Below are positions 24,701-37,019 of a stretch of 64,000 bases of DNA, in pieces. The notes under the pieces were generated by a model. The model did no database searches, was not told where the DNA came from, and saw only the letters and a program-made list of their open reading frames with translations. Position numbers and translations under genes: made by a program. Origin of the DNA: Rhododendron vialii (lineage: Eukaryota; Streptophyta; Magnoliopsida; Ericales; Ericaceae); assembly GCF_030253575.1 (NCBI RefSeq), contig NC_080559.1, positions 34,157,501 to 34,221,500 of the forward strand, given 5' to 3'. The stretch's first letter is position 1; every line of letters begins with the position of its first letter.

Positions 24701-27700
24701 ATCCTTGATTCGCCCTTCCGAATCAAAGAAAGCTGACCACTGCAAAGAGACTTCAAATTAGAGAGCAAGTTGTAAAAATATTTGGACAAGGCAGGCACGA
24801 GTTCAAGAAGAAGGTCGCCCAAGAAGTTGGGGTGGGGTGGGGTGGGGTGTGCGTGCTCGCATGTTGTAGAATTCGGGAATCAACCCCTTACCTAGTAAAA
24901 GGCAATGACGATGATGGGGAGAAACAACGTAGCCATAACAAATGAACAAACTGAAAGCGGGAAATTTGGCAGGAAAGAGCAGCCATTACCTCATCAGGCA
25001 TCAAAGGAGCTTCACGTGGTTTTCCCCATACTAGTGTTAATTTCTCAAACTGCAGAAAGAAAAACTTTCGTTAAATTGAGATGCAACAGATTGATGGAGG
25101 GTTTCATCTATTCGTCAAATATAGAAGGGAAAATGACATTAGATCCTAACAAAATGAAAAAGGAAAATTTGCAAAACTAAGCCATCACCTAACCAAACCG
25201 AGCCTTATGTCCCGATCAATTGAGGTATACTATATGAATCATTTTCTGCCCATTCTGCTCCGTCAAGGGCCATAAAATCAATTAAACTCACAAAATGTAT
25301 ACTTGTTAAGGAATATTATTGCACATTGCGTGTGAATTGAATTGGTGATCACATAACATAATGTTGCGACCTCTCCACCTAATATCTTAAGCTTTTGGGT
25401 TGGATATAAAGTTTCTACAATACTCTTTCTCAGAACCACGTCACATGTGAAATTTAGGCCTTCACCTCCCCCCTAACATTTTCGTTATCAACAATCTTAT
25501 CACTTCTCTTAATTATTGCATCTACCGATCTCCCCGTTGTATGTGACCAAAGCACGTTACCCTATTTTCTATGAACTTATCTTTAATTGTTGTTACTCCT
25601 AACAATCTACGAATATTCTCATTTCTAATCTCATCTTTCCAAGTCTTACCACACAACAAGCACACATCCATCCACCTTCAATCTTTCACATTTCCATCCT
25701 TTTTTCAAATTTTCAACTGTTCTTTTTATGCTTTACTAGGAATTAGTGGTCAATGGTCATCATTCCACCACCCAAGTTTCTTTACATACATGACATTTTT
25801 CCTTAAGACTTTTCAAGCACTTCTTCCAATATTCTTTAAATACATTCCAGCATTATAGTCCACTTATTATCAGTAGATTCAGTACTGTTTTTCAAATTCC
25901 ATATCACTTGTTTTCCATTCCTTAAACATATCTAATTTCGCAACTTTAGGTATCACTATTTATTTTGTGGGCTTCTGTTATTCTTTCTTCTAGTTGCTCT
26001 ATAATGAAATAAATCTATAATTTTAGTGATAACCTTTGCAATCCTTACTTATTAAGCAGATTGTATTCAACGAACATAGTAAAAAATGCATTTTGTTTGT
26101 AAGATGATACAACAAGTGTACACCCGGTCATAGTTCAGAACAAAATGAAGAAGATCAAGTTTAGTTATCAACTTTATCTGTGATACAGCGAAATGCGCCC
26201 AGGCAATCTAGCATTAGGCAACATTCCAACCCGAAAATGAGTAAAATGTCAAGACTTCTGACCTAAATGACGATTACTTTCCACAAATATATTAAACAAA
26301 GAAAACAAAAAGGGTACCTCCAAAGGATCTGAGGCTACGGGAACTTCATCGGGAACCTTTTCTACATCATTAGCTACCTCACTGCTAGAGTAATTCTGGG
26401 GAGTCTGGTTATGGGCCCTCCTCTCACTACCACCATAAACATCACTATGAATTTCCCCAAAAATTTGTGAAGTAGTTTCCCGAGCAAATCTAGTCACAAG
26501 AGAGAATTTCTCCAATACTTGAATTGAAAGATCTCGAGTAGGATCCTGAACCTTTTGCCTCCGCCTCCCATTTTGCTGAACATGACTGGCACTTCCATCA
26601 AAGGAACCTCCATCTGTCCTGTCCTCATTTAAAATTGAAAGGGACTCACCAACAGTGGGTGATGAAGATAACCCACTTGCCACAGCCCCAGGTAACTCTA
26701 AAGAGGAGAGAGTTCTCTTCCAAGCAACAAAAAAAAACCAAAAAAACATTACGGGAAAGTAACGAAATTCATTGAAAAGGCATTAAGGCAATTCACCCCT
26801 AGGTCCCATACACGAAGGAAAAGAAAAGGCACACTTCAAATAGCAGAGTGCAGGCATAATAAACCAAGGCAAAAATATTCATTTTGAAGGCTTTTGAGGA
26901 GTTAAGAAAACATTATTCAAGGGTTAAAAAAACACCAAAAAGGTAGTACAAGCTTAAGCTGGCCTCCTTTTTCCATAAACCAAAAACCAAGGCAGAATAA
27001 TTGCCAAGGAGAAATAAATACTGCTTTTGTAAGTTTAAAACAGAAGTAAGACAAAGCTCAATGTCCGCATATTAAATAGGAAGGGGTGATCTTCAATCAC
27101 ATATCCAACATCTACCACAACTTCACTTGCAAACCTAAAATCACCTTTACTTACACAAGGACACTTAATATCAAGTACAAGAAGAATAGGGGAGAGCCTC
27201 CAAAGGCAAAAGAGCCTCTAACAATGCAATGGAAGGACGGGGTGAATGCTTTGGAATAGTTGGGACAGGTGACTCATGGTTTCGCATGTTTACTATGACA
27301 ACGAGAATAATAATACCGAGGTACTCAAGTGCAGTGCCGTTCAATTTTGTGATGATTTATTGCATGTAGCATTCGCCAAAACTGTTTACATACAAGCATG
27401 AACAACTCAATATGACGCACACCTGCAGACGATCTTGAATATCATTCACAAGAAATACATTTGCATCTTCTGCCGACCTGAAAACGTATACAACTATGGT
27501 AAATATATAAAAGACTGATCTAGAGAATTTGAAAGGTAGTGCAATGCCAAAAGAGCTCCAGAAGAAAGTCTACTTTGCAATCAAATAAAATATTTCCCCA
27601 TATTTATGTCAAAGGAATATGAAGAGGACCTCATGAAGTACTAAAGAACTTTTTCTCTCTTTTGTTTTGTTTGCCTCACTTCCCCCAATGATTCTGATAA

Positions 27701-30700
27701 GGCATGATAAATCGAGGCAACATATTCATAAGTATCAATGGATCCATCAATAGAGTAAACACCTTATGTATTTGTAACCAGAAGCCTTGACCCTAGGAGT
27801 CACTCCCTTGGTGATCAGTGGTGGCCTACTTCTAGGAACTACACATTGTGGCTGGTAGTCTCATTTAACCTACTAAGAACCACTTCTTTTGGTCAAAAAA
27901 AAATAGTTTCGATAAGCAAAGTTGGTGGGCTTTAGTCTGCCACAAACAAGAGCCACCTTTTGTTTGTCTTTCATTTTATGATGTGCCCAATCTTTACATA
28001 GTAGGAACCACCAATTTTTCTTTATGTGGCCATTGGTCTCAATTTTCTTGGGCCACACATATTTTCATCCAAGTGGCCAGAAGGTTGTACACCTACTAGA
28101 AGCTATTTATTTTCCTTCGGCTGGCCAGTAGTCTTTTTACACTCAAAACTTCAATCGGATCACCTATAAGAATGAAAGCTCCATTATATGTTTCTCCTGT
28201 GACAACCACTCACCCAAAGATTTAGTTGCTGCTTGAGTCCATCTTACACCATGTTGAAGGTATCAATTTAACCCTCCAATAAATTAACGATATGAATTAA
28301 TAGCAATTACAGATAATTCTTTGACATACCACCTTTTACATGGTATAATAATTCAATCGCATATCTTTTTAACGTCGATAAAACTAGCTATTAGAATAAA
28401 AAAGAACCAATTAACATTAAAGACCCAAATTAGAATACATACAAACCAGATGCATACATAACAACACATGATGAACATAATAGAAAATAACCACAAACTA
28501 ATAAGACAGGCACAGAAGATTTACATAATATACATACACGGGGCGGTTCCGTGGACAACTAATTAGACACCTAAAAAAACTCCTCATAGTTCCCAATCAA
28601 ATTTTAATGATCCAAGCCGCTCAATGTGATCAGAACGTGCTTTTAAGGGTACCCACGAGAAATCAACAAAAAAAAAGACCGAGAAGGGCTTGATTTGAGC
28701 AGTTTTTAGCTTAGATTTGATGAACGGTTCAATTAAAAACTGCTCAAAACAAGCACTTCCCGGTCATTTTTTTTGCCAATTTCTCGCGAGCACCCTTAAA
28801 ATCACATTCTACACACATTGAACAGTTCGAATCATAAAAATTTGATCAGGAACTATGAGATTGAGATTTGAGTGTTTTTTAGGTGTTTAATTGGTTGTTC
28901 GCGGAACCGCCCCGATACATCAATAACTCAAGAAATGCTATCTCATTGTCATCAACCATCAAGTGATTTAACACCAAAACCAAAAATTATACAAGTAAAA
29001 GTGGTTATCAATATGAATCACAACTTCGTATTTTCGCTCTGTGAAATGTGAAAAGGTCATAAATACCCTTGAAAAGAGGTGTCCAACTTCTTCAAAATAG
29101 GGAGGGCTTTGTATGATACACACTTAGAAATTCTTCAGTAACAACCCTTTTCTACACATTAGTCTTCATTAGAGAGCTGACTTAGCACTAGTAACTTAAC
29201 AGGCCCAAAAAATAGCATCCACTGAATTGCAAGCTTTCTACAACTTCTCTTAATTGCGCAAATTAGAATGTCTGCTTCTATAACTTAATTTTCTAAAGAG
29301 GAATGACCTATGAACACTATTCTCCTTTAATAATACCGCCTAATGATTTGTGCAGCAGCTGGAAAACAGTTAGATTGCTCATTATCAAAGGCTTGAAGAG
29401 GAGAGCAACAGATCGCACTAAATAACCTACCTGACAAGAAACACATGAAGCTTAATTGTGGCAAGGAACTCTTTGACTCCACCATTGTAGAAGTAGAGGG
29501 GAGGGAATGCTAGTCCTGAAAACACATTCAGAAGTAACATTTGTCATTGTAGCAAAATTAAAAAAAAGTATGATGGCTAGACAATCGACTCTTTATCTAA
29601 GCAAGAAGACCAACATCAAAATATGTTGCCACATCCCACGAAAAAATCTCCATCAATACATAAGAATTAAGGAAAATTCTAACCACCTTAAACAACGATA
29701 TAACATATGTACTTGATACCAATATTTGATCAAATACAAAGAATCATATAAATGCATTCAGCATCGGAAGCCACAATCTTCTCTTCCACAAAGTCCTAAA
29801 AGAATGGGAATGCATGAAAAGAATCATATGCGTTGCATTACCTGATGACAAAACAACAATTATGTACTGCCACCCAAGGGTTGGAGTGTGTCGACGAATT
29901 GATCGGACCTCCGTGAAAGGCACTGCCCTAATCGTGTAGAGATTCCTATCTGCAAAAAAGTCCTCACACCCCAGCAAATTCAGCAGCCCATCCAACCCAA
30001 ATTTCTCCACACATATATACCTAAAGTCTGGCATTAAAAATTAGGATTTCCCACTAACCTCTCTCAGACAACTTCGCATTTGAGCCTTGCCCTTTGTAGG
30101 GAATCCAAGTCTACCGCAGAAGAAACAACAAAATCATCAATAATCAAATAAACCAAGGTATTACCGCAAAAACAAAAGAAGATACATATCCATAAACACA
30201 TATGCCATGTTTGATTCATGGATAGGATTTGGATAGGATCAGCCAAGAAAACCTATCTGGGGAATACTATCCCGCGATGGTATTCCACTGTCCCAGACCA
30301 TCCGATGAGACAAAATAATCCCACATATGCCGCATAAACGGGGGAAGCACCTCGACTAAATGAGGGAATTAGATATCACGCACATTTTATGCGGTATCCA
30401 ACCCAGGATTATTTTGTACCCCGAATATTTTGTCCAATCACCTGCCCTCTTAATCAACGTGGAGAATTATGGAGTACATAGATACACAAATAGTTAAACG
30501 TTTACAGCTATGTTTCTCATGTGCAACAAAAGAGATAATACCATGAACAGAGACGGCCCTTGCTTGGTCAACTTTAATCGACCGCTAATCCTCTCTGACG
30601 CGTACTGAGTCGGGTGAATTGTCACGTTATCTTTCCAGTAAACAACTTCCGCACCATCCGGCTCGCTCGCTGAGCTCCGTCTACTACTACTATCACTCCG

Positions 30701-31185
30701 CATCAAGCTCGCCGAACCCTAGAAGAAGAAAAAACACACATCACACGCAAAAACAAACCTAGGTTTAATTCACCAATTCGAAATCAATGCCCTTTAATCA
30801 ACCTAATTTTGGCATCAATTATCGAACCGAACTTGTTTAAGCATGCGTGATCATTGATCATGACAATTCGATATAATGATACATACGAACACACACACAC
30901 ACATCACACGCAAAACCAATGCTAGGTTAAATTCACCAATTCGAAATCAATGCCCGTTAATCAAACAAATTTTGGCATCAATTATCGAACCGAACTTGTT
31001 TAAGCATGCGTGATCATTGATCAAGACAATTCGATATAAATGATACATACGAATGGAGATTAATTACATACTACTACGAATACGATGGGATTAAAAATGA
31101 GGAGAGATTAGCGATTGCTTACTTGCTGTTGAGAGGCGGCGTAATCGGCGTCGTCTGATAAATCGTGGAGTTCTGCTTCTTGCAT
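21718..31185 (-). CDS. TBC-domain Rab GTPase-activating protein, GYP7/TBC1D15-like
   Basis: Stimulates GTP hydrolysis by Rab GTPases in endomembrane traffic. Fifteen minus-strand exons: 31123-31185, 30542-30718, 30059-30110, 29842-29949, 29431-29515, 27423-27477, 26318-26716, 24990-25049, 24641-24739, 24431-24541, 23689-23760, 23460-23576, 22698-22847, 22379-22479, 21718-22045 (1977 nt, 658 aa). All junctions are GT-AG and in phase. The N-terminal half (TIHPTQYASERISGRL, DRNLYTIRAVPFTEVRSIRR) is the domain found ahead of TBC in GYP7/TBC1D15 proteins. The TBC domain has R-x-x-x-W (R364, W368), the arginine finger VEKDVVR (D426, R429) and the glutamine finger YCQG (Q466), so it should be active by the dual-finger mechanism. 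Similarity is to Arabidopsis At5g52580-type proteins. Yeast Gyp7 acts on Ypt7; a Rab7-like substrate is only an inference. Introns hold a MITE and a tandem duplication. Confidence 0.92.
28539..28914. mobile_element. Foldback MITE in RabGAP intron 5
   Basis: Ends CGGGGCGGTTCCG and its exact complement (28902-28914) enclose 376 bp whose arms pair along most of their length (for example GGTGTTTAATTGG against ACTAATTAGACACC, and ACTGCTC words on both sides). The flanks ATACATACA and ATACATCAA look like a mutated 8-9 bp target duplication, fitting a hAT- or Mutator-type element. Confidence 0.75.
30735..31053. repeat. Tandem duplication in RabGAP intron 1
   Basis: Two copies of about 150 bp, offset by 163 bp. 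Both contain ACACATCACACGCAAAA, AATTCACCAATTCGAAATCA, TTTAAGCATGCGTGATCATT and ATGATACATACGAA. Few substitutions separate them, so the duplication is recent. It lies within intron 1 (30719-31122). Confidence 0.88.
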
Positions 31186-31208
31186 CGCTGGTGAATTGCT
31201 GTGACGCG

Positions 31209-31284
31209 TAGAGAGAGAGAGAGAGAGATTGTTTTTCTATTTCTTGATTCTTGAAGTCGAAGGGAGAGAGAGAGAGAGAGAGAG
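31209..31284. repeat. Two GA tracts in the RabGAP 5' leader
   Basis: GA runs at 31209-31227 and 31266-31284 lie 24-100 bp upstream of the RabGAP start codon; on the coding strand they read CT. They fit the window-wide pattern of CT/GA tracts at gene 5' ends. Confidence 0.85.
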
Positions 31285-31369
31285 GGGTAATCCAGATGGG
31301 AGAGTCTTTGTGAAACAGTTGGCGCGTATTTAACCCCCCCAAAAAAAAAAAACAGTTGGCGCAAATCGA

Positions 31370-31597
31370 GAAATATTCGGGTACCGATAGGGCACCAGTT
31401 GTCACGCGTCATCATCCAATTAAAACCAGCCAACAACTCAAAAGATCCCAGAGGGTGCCAGCGCAACTTGCCAACTCAGCAGGCAACCGCCTGTTTTGGA
31501 CTAACGGAATGAAAACCCCGTTTATTTTGTCATCATTTAAGTTTAAGCTGTCACAATTGCATGACAGCGTGGTACCCGACGCGTACCCAAAAATATC
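31370..31597. mobile_element. Short inverted-repeat element upstream of the RabGAP gene
   Basis: The left end ATATTCGGGTACCGATAGGG and the complement of the right end (ATATTTTTGGGTACGCGTCG) match imperfectly. The same terminal word family appears at about 6793 and 14796. It is probably a MITE lying in the distal promoter. Confidence 0.5.
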
Positions 31598-32100
31598 TCG
31601 CGCAAGTCTATGTGATTAAGGAAACGGCAATGGACAAATCGTTTTCGATAGTGTGGGTGTGATAATTGGTAATCCTGTCTCGTTGCTTATTTTACTTGCT
31701 TATGAAGTTTTTGTTTTGCTTCGGGTTTTGTATTTTGGAATAATGCTTAATTTGGTTATATTTTTTTTAATTGGCTTATTCCCGGTGGAAAACTTATTTC
31801 AATACTTAGGGTGTGTTTCAGTAACTAAATTAAGTACTTACTTTTTTGAATTAAAGATATGTATTGTGAGAAAAATGACATATTTCGTAAAACAAAAAAT
31901 AAATACTTACAAAATAAGAACATTAGCAAAACGGGACCTTAGTTTTATCTATTTTATAAGATAAGCAGATAAGACACGATTATCAACAAGCTAATTAAAA
32001 GTCTTTTTTTTTTTTAAATTGAAGGGAGTTCCTAGTTTTAGCCAGTGGTGGCCAGATTTAACTAAGGAGGTGTCACTGTTCAATTGGATGTTCACTGGAA

Positions 32101-32275
32101 TTTTTTTTTTTTTGGTAATGCAGGGAGTCGCGAACCAATTTGCACACATCTCAAGCTAATCCCTACAGCCTCTCTCACAACCGTTTTACAAACTTACGTG
32201 TCTAGGTGAGGTAGCCCCAAGAATTACTGGCGATGAGAATCGAAACTGAGACCTAGGAATAACCTACGTCCTAGG
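32101..32275 (-). mobile_element. SINE-like element, family A, copy 2
   Basis: In minus orientation the body ends GCAAATTGGTTCGCGACTCC, CTGCATTACC and then a run of A (T on the plus strand, 32101-32114). The same 3' end, with GCATTACC and poly(A), occurs at 62200-62252 on the plus strand. The internal word CGATTCTCATCGCCAGTAAT aligns with the other copies. Confidence 0.6.
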
Positions 32276-33371
32276 CTTGGAGTTCCTATGTTTCCATGTT
32301 CAGAGCCTCTGGTTTTTTGGAAACTAATTTCTCCAAGTTCAGCACTTTTGCTGACTTTTTTTTTTTTGATCAGACACTTTTGCTGACTTTGCTGCTGTTT
32401 GTTTCTGGATTTGGAGCTTGCATCTCCAGGGCTGCTGTTTATGCTGGTCTGAGAGTTATTTTTTACTGCTGTTCACCATTGCTGGGTGCTTTCTGCCTTA
32501 ACTAATGGGCATTATGACACGGTTATCCGCTGCTTTAATTGTTTTGATGCTATTCTATGGGTTGAGGATGCTCTATGCAGCTTCACATGATCTGGGACGG
32601 TTTTCTCACTTATGGCTTTATTTTTATTTTTATTTTTATTTTTCTTTCTTTCTTTCTTGGGCAAATTTTCGTAGTCATCCCTGTAGTTTTACGATTGTCT
32701 CACTTTCGTCCCTCTAGTTTCAAAGTGCTCCAATTTCGTCTCTGTAGTTTGTTTTACGTTCCAAATTGATAAAATCGTTAACACCGTTAATAGAGTTTTT
32801 TTGGTTGACTTTCCTTTTTGGTATTTGTTAACTTGATTAACACACCAGTACTCCTGAGGGGTTGAGGCTAATGGGCTTGGTAATATTACTAGCTATGGAC
32901 CAAAGAGAAGGTTTGATAATCCCGGCCCAACTTGGCGAAAGATGACTAAACTAATGTGGCTCGTATAGGCACAGACGGATCAGGAATATAGGCTAGTCGG
33001 GGCACTTGTTAATCGTAATGACGAAAGTTCATCGTTTAGTCAATCAGAGTAAAATCGTACAAAATTAAGGGATGCATTACTAGCTACAAAAGTTTATAAT
33101 GCGTACTTTAAGTTAAATTAGATAAAAATGAGCACAAAATCTCATACAAATTTTTAAAGTATATTTTAAATGAACATCAAAAAGTTTTAAAATAATCGAG
33201 CTAGTTTTGTTAATGACTTTATTTTAAAATATTTCTTCCAGACGGTTAAAAATAAAGAGAATCAAGAAAAAATAACTCCAAATAGACAAACAGCTCATAA
33301 AATAACAAGTATAAATAAATATACCATATGATGAAATTCAGACATAAAACTAATTCTATATGTTTATTTTT

Positions 33372-33376
<5 letters not shown>

Positions 33377-33418
<42 letters not shown>
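33377..33418. repeat. AT microsatellite
   Basis: About 21 AT units in a gene-free, transposon-rich stretch. Confidence 0.9.
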
Positions 33419-33420
<2 letters not shown>

Positions 33421-33907
33421 CCACATTTTCACAATTATGTTAATTTGTACAAAAAAAATTGAAAATATTTTAATTTCGAGTAGGGGCACGTGCCCCCGCT
33501 TCGGCCCATCCCTGCTTATAGGTATCCTTTGATCAATTCTTTAGAAATTACTGTTGAAATGTGCGTAAGCCGATCCGGATACTTGAATTAAAAAAAAAAG
33601 TTAATTGGTATTTCAGCAAATGTAGTTTTACAAACTGCCTCAAGTCAAGTTCCAAGTTAACCCCCCATGTGTTTTAATTTGTGTGGGGATACATATATAG
33701 CAAAAGTTTGAGACACCATTTTAGAAAGTAAAAAAGCATAGTCGTTTCTAACCCAGTACTCAAGTAGTCAAGACTCTCAAGTGTTGGACAAAGAGCTTTT
33801 TGGAGGCTTTCCTTGCATGTGTAGATAGAGAAACTCTCCTGCATATTAATTCCCTTTTACCTTGTTGCATGCAAGTGCATGAATCTACCCATCACACACA
33901 TACATTT

Positions 33908-33947
<40 letters not shown>

Positions 33948-34127
33948 GTAGCAACTCGAGTTCGTGGAGAGATACTACTCTGTTTGTGGTTTCCACAAGC
34001 TGACAATTCAATTCTCTTTTAATTTCTTGACCCTCTTATTTCATGCTAAAATGAGAGAGAGAGAGGTACACCACATTCACACCTATGATTAGCGAGTTGC
34101 AACTAGATCTTCTCTGCATACCCCAAA

Positions 34128-34373
34128 AGGCACTACAATAAAAATCACAATAGCTGACGAAAAAAATAGTGACGAACTTTAATTTTTACTATAGGTGACG
34201 AAAAACAAGATTTTCGTCACCAAAAGGGACTTTCCTCGACAATCTATAGGTGACGAAAGACTTTCGCCACCTATAGGTTGTCTCTGAAAGTCACTTTTTT
34301 GTCACCTATAGTAACTTTTAGTGACAAATTATTTTTTGTCTCGTCAGCTATTGTGATTTTTCTTGTAATGAGG
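34128..34373. mobile_element. CACTA-type MITE with 3-bp target duplication
   Basis: The 240-bp element (34131-34370) begins CACTACAATAAAAATCACAA and ends in its near-complement, both ends sharing AAAAATCACAATAGCTGACGA. It is flanked by AGG on both sides (34128-34130 and 34371-34373). CACTACAA(G/T)AAAA ends and a 3-bp duplication define the CACTA (CMC/EnSpm) superfamily. The inside repeats TATAGGTGACGAAA in both orientations. There is no transposase. Confidence 0.88.
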
Positions 34374-34934
34374 GTGTTGTTTGTTTAATTCAAATCCAAA
34401 TTAAAGTGGCAAAGAGAAAACCTTTTCCCAATATTGCATAAATTACACAACAGTGACAATAAGAATACTTGCCCTACAAGACATGAAATGATATTAAAGC
34501 ATGGAAAAAAGTCATTCAAAATATTCGTTTTGAGTGGAGACGATAAATCATGTTCTAAGAAAGTATGTTTGCTTTTCTCTATGAAATAGGGCCAAACACG
34601 CCAAGCCTTCTAAAGCCCAACATGCATGTCCTACTAGTTTTAGGCATAATATATATGTTGCGGGAAAAAAGTAATGATTTTAAGCCATTTAAGCCCGCCG
34701 TTTGATATGATTTCGAAATACTTTTGTCATTTTTGCCGATAACAAAATAAAAACCATAACAAAAAGAGTTTTGGGGCAACCGTTTCTAAATCGTTATCGA
34801 CCTAATTTTTAATAAAATCTACAAGCTTTAAATCGTGAACAGTTTAGATTATCAAAGTGTGCTAAGAAGAGATCCATAAAAGGACCACTTGATCAAAGAT
34901 CCAGTCCATTTTCATAGACCCGAAAAGATCCATC

Positions 34935-35297
34935 CTCTTTGTTAGGATTAAATGTTTACCATCTTACCAAAACCCGCAAGTAGTGGTAAATGCGCAACTC
35001 TATTTCTTTATACTAAAGCGTAGCCCCAAGCGTCATGGTTCGACCTGCATGGGCAAGATGCTAGCCCGTGACCAACAATCCTCCCAGCATCTGCCCGCAA
35101 GCAGCATGCCATTCAGGAGAGTCAAACCTGTGACCTTGGCTCTGATACCATTTGTTAGGATCAAGCGCTTACCATCTTACCAAAACCAGCAGATAATGGT
35201 AAATGCGCACTCTATTTTCTTATACTAAAGCATAGTAGGTCTTAAGCGCTACGATTCAACCCTGTGGACAGGATGCTGGCCCGCAACCAACACTTTT
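34935..35297 (-). mobile_element. TRIM: complete miniature LTR retroelement
   Basis: Two direct repeats, 34940-35077 and 35153-35292, each start TGTTAGGAT and end CCAACA. Read on the minus strand, the 75-bp interior begins two bases after an LTR with TGGTATCAGAGCCAAGG, the primer-binding site complementary to initiator methionine tRNA, and ends with the purine tract CTGGGAGGATT before the other LTR. Flanks CTCTT and CTTTT look like a 5-bp target duplication with one change. LTRs of 138-140 bp, a matching PBS and PPT and no coding capacity are the definition of a terminal-repeat retrotransposon in miniature. Confidence 0.88.
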
Positions 35298-35395
35298 GCT
35301 TAACAAAAAAAGTGTTTTGGGGCTTCGAAAAACTTGAAAGAAAAAGGGAAGGGGGGGTGACCCATAAAAAAGAGAGCAATTAAGAGGAGTGGTGC

Positions 35396-35700
35396 ATGTG
35401 GTGTGAATGGAAAAAAGGGGTAGGAACCCAAGGGCAGTGTCTCCTAGTGAAGGCCCAAGGCAAGGCTGCTTTAGCGCCGGTGTCCCCGGCCGGCTGTGGG
35501 TTAGCTTTGTTTCGCAAAAGTGTGCGTGTGATCGATGGAGATGGGAAACTTTGTACCTACACCTTCCGAAAACCTCTTTTCAGACATTTCTGCATTTCTG
35601 CTCCCAAGAATCCCAAGAATCTCTCCCTCTCTTTCGCGCCCATTCATGTGAGTGCGTATAAATAGTCATGTGGGTAGATTTTTTCCGTAGATTTTAATGA
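35396..35700 (+). other. Unassigned GC-richer segment with a TATA-like box
   Basis: Two overlapping open frames of about 85 codons run through a segment that is GC-richer than its surroundings (AGCGCCGGTGTCCCCGGCC near 35472). Neither protein shows a domain I recognise. TATAAATA sits at 35656-35663. It could be an exon of an unknown transcript, a retroelement fragment or chance; I do not call it a gene. Confidence 0.25.
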
Positions 35701-36016
35701 TCCATAATTTTTTTTTATTGCGATTTATCGAAAAAGAATGTAAGGGCGCACGCAACTACGTAATTCAAACAATGAGGATGCCACACCGGTCAACAATATA
35801 TAGAACTACAAAAGCGAAAAGATAGGAAGACAAAAATGTGCGAAGACAAAATAATGAGTAGTTTGTATTAATTTAATGTAGTGTGGGAAAACATTCAAAT
35901 GGAATTAATATGAAATTTATTTTTTCGTCAAATCGCTCTCTTTTTTTCATGTATAGTTACTACTATATATATATATAAACTCCATGGTATTTCTGGAGGA
36001 GTCTTCTTTGAGAGAG

Positions 36017-36030
<14 letters not shown>

Positions 36031-36061
<31 letters not shown>
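36031..36061. repeat. TA microsatellite between direct repeats
   Basis: A TA run preceded by GT repeats. It is bracketed by two copies of AAACTCCATGGTATTTCTGG (about 35979 and 36060), a local duplication. Confidence 0.8.
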
Positions 36062-36064
<3 letters not shown>

Positions 36065-36967
36065 CCATGGTATTTCTGGAGGAGTCTTCTCTGAGATTGA
36101 TTGGGCGTCGATGGAGTTAATCAAAATTTTTTTTTTTTATGAGATAAGTTGTGGATATCCCCATATATATTATCAAAGTCGGCTTTGACTTTTCAAAGGT
36201 TTAAAGCAAAAATTAAAAATAAAGTCCTTTTGTTGGACTATTATAAAGGGGTAAAAAAAGTAGGAGAAACCCTTGAAATTCAAAACACAAGCGTTAGCTC
36301 AGGACCAGCTCTATATATTATGTCTCCTTATGAGACAAAGGCCATCTGTCGCTCTCTTTCAATTTGTGTAATATACAATGAGAGAAGCTTAATTATCATC
36401 TTGAAATCAAGCTTACTTATTGTACTTGAATTCAAAATGAAACTTGACTTATCTAAGGCAAAGTATATCCGTTGAAGATACATATAACTATATGAGCAAT
36501 CAATATTAATTGGGATCCTTACAAATGGGTGGTAGGATTTCTCCTCAAATTAGTTGAGGTGCGTGTTAATTGACTTGAACGCCTGAGTTATAAAAATAAA
36601 GAAGCAACCATTTACTTTACACGTGATTTCAATTAAGCCAGTATAGGAATCTTTATAATCTTAATAATTAATACTATATATTAAACTAATCCAATACAAG
36701 CATGAAATAAAAATTGTGTAAAAAATAGTACTATCTTTTCTTTTCTTTTTTTTTCCCGTGGGGGAATATTTGAGGGAGCATGCGCAAGTGAAAGGAGAGA
36801 GTGTTTGATAGTATTTATTGAGTGCGAACCAAGCATGAGAAACCCTAAAAAGTAAGTTTTGCTCCCCTTTATACATCATTCCCCTCACCCTTCAAATTCC
36901 CATCCCGAGGCAAACCCTAGCACTATACATTCTTCTCTTCTCTTCTTCTCTTCCCCCTCACCACCTC

Positions 36968-36971
<4 letters not shown>

Positions 36972-37016
<45 letters not shown>
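36972..37016 (+). repeat. CT microsatellite upstream of MIR171
   Basis: About 22 CT units, 930 bp upstream of the miR171 fold. A TTTATAC word at 36869 and the pyrimidine-rich stretch between suggest the start of the primary transcript, which is inferred. Confidence 0.7.

Positions 37017-37019
<3 letters not shown>

Larger units (their letters stand above)
31598..34939. other. Gene-free stretch rich in small transposons
   Basis: No gene. It contains a MITE-like repeat (about 31800-31945), a SINE copy (32101-32275), a pyrimidine-rich repeat with TTTCGTCCCTCTAGTTT words (about 32660-32830), an element ending GGGGCACGTGCCCCCG (about 32976-33516), a TA run (33377-33418), a GA run (33916-33944) and the CACTA-type MITE at 34131. 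Confidence 0.5.
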
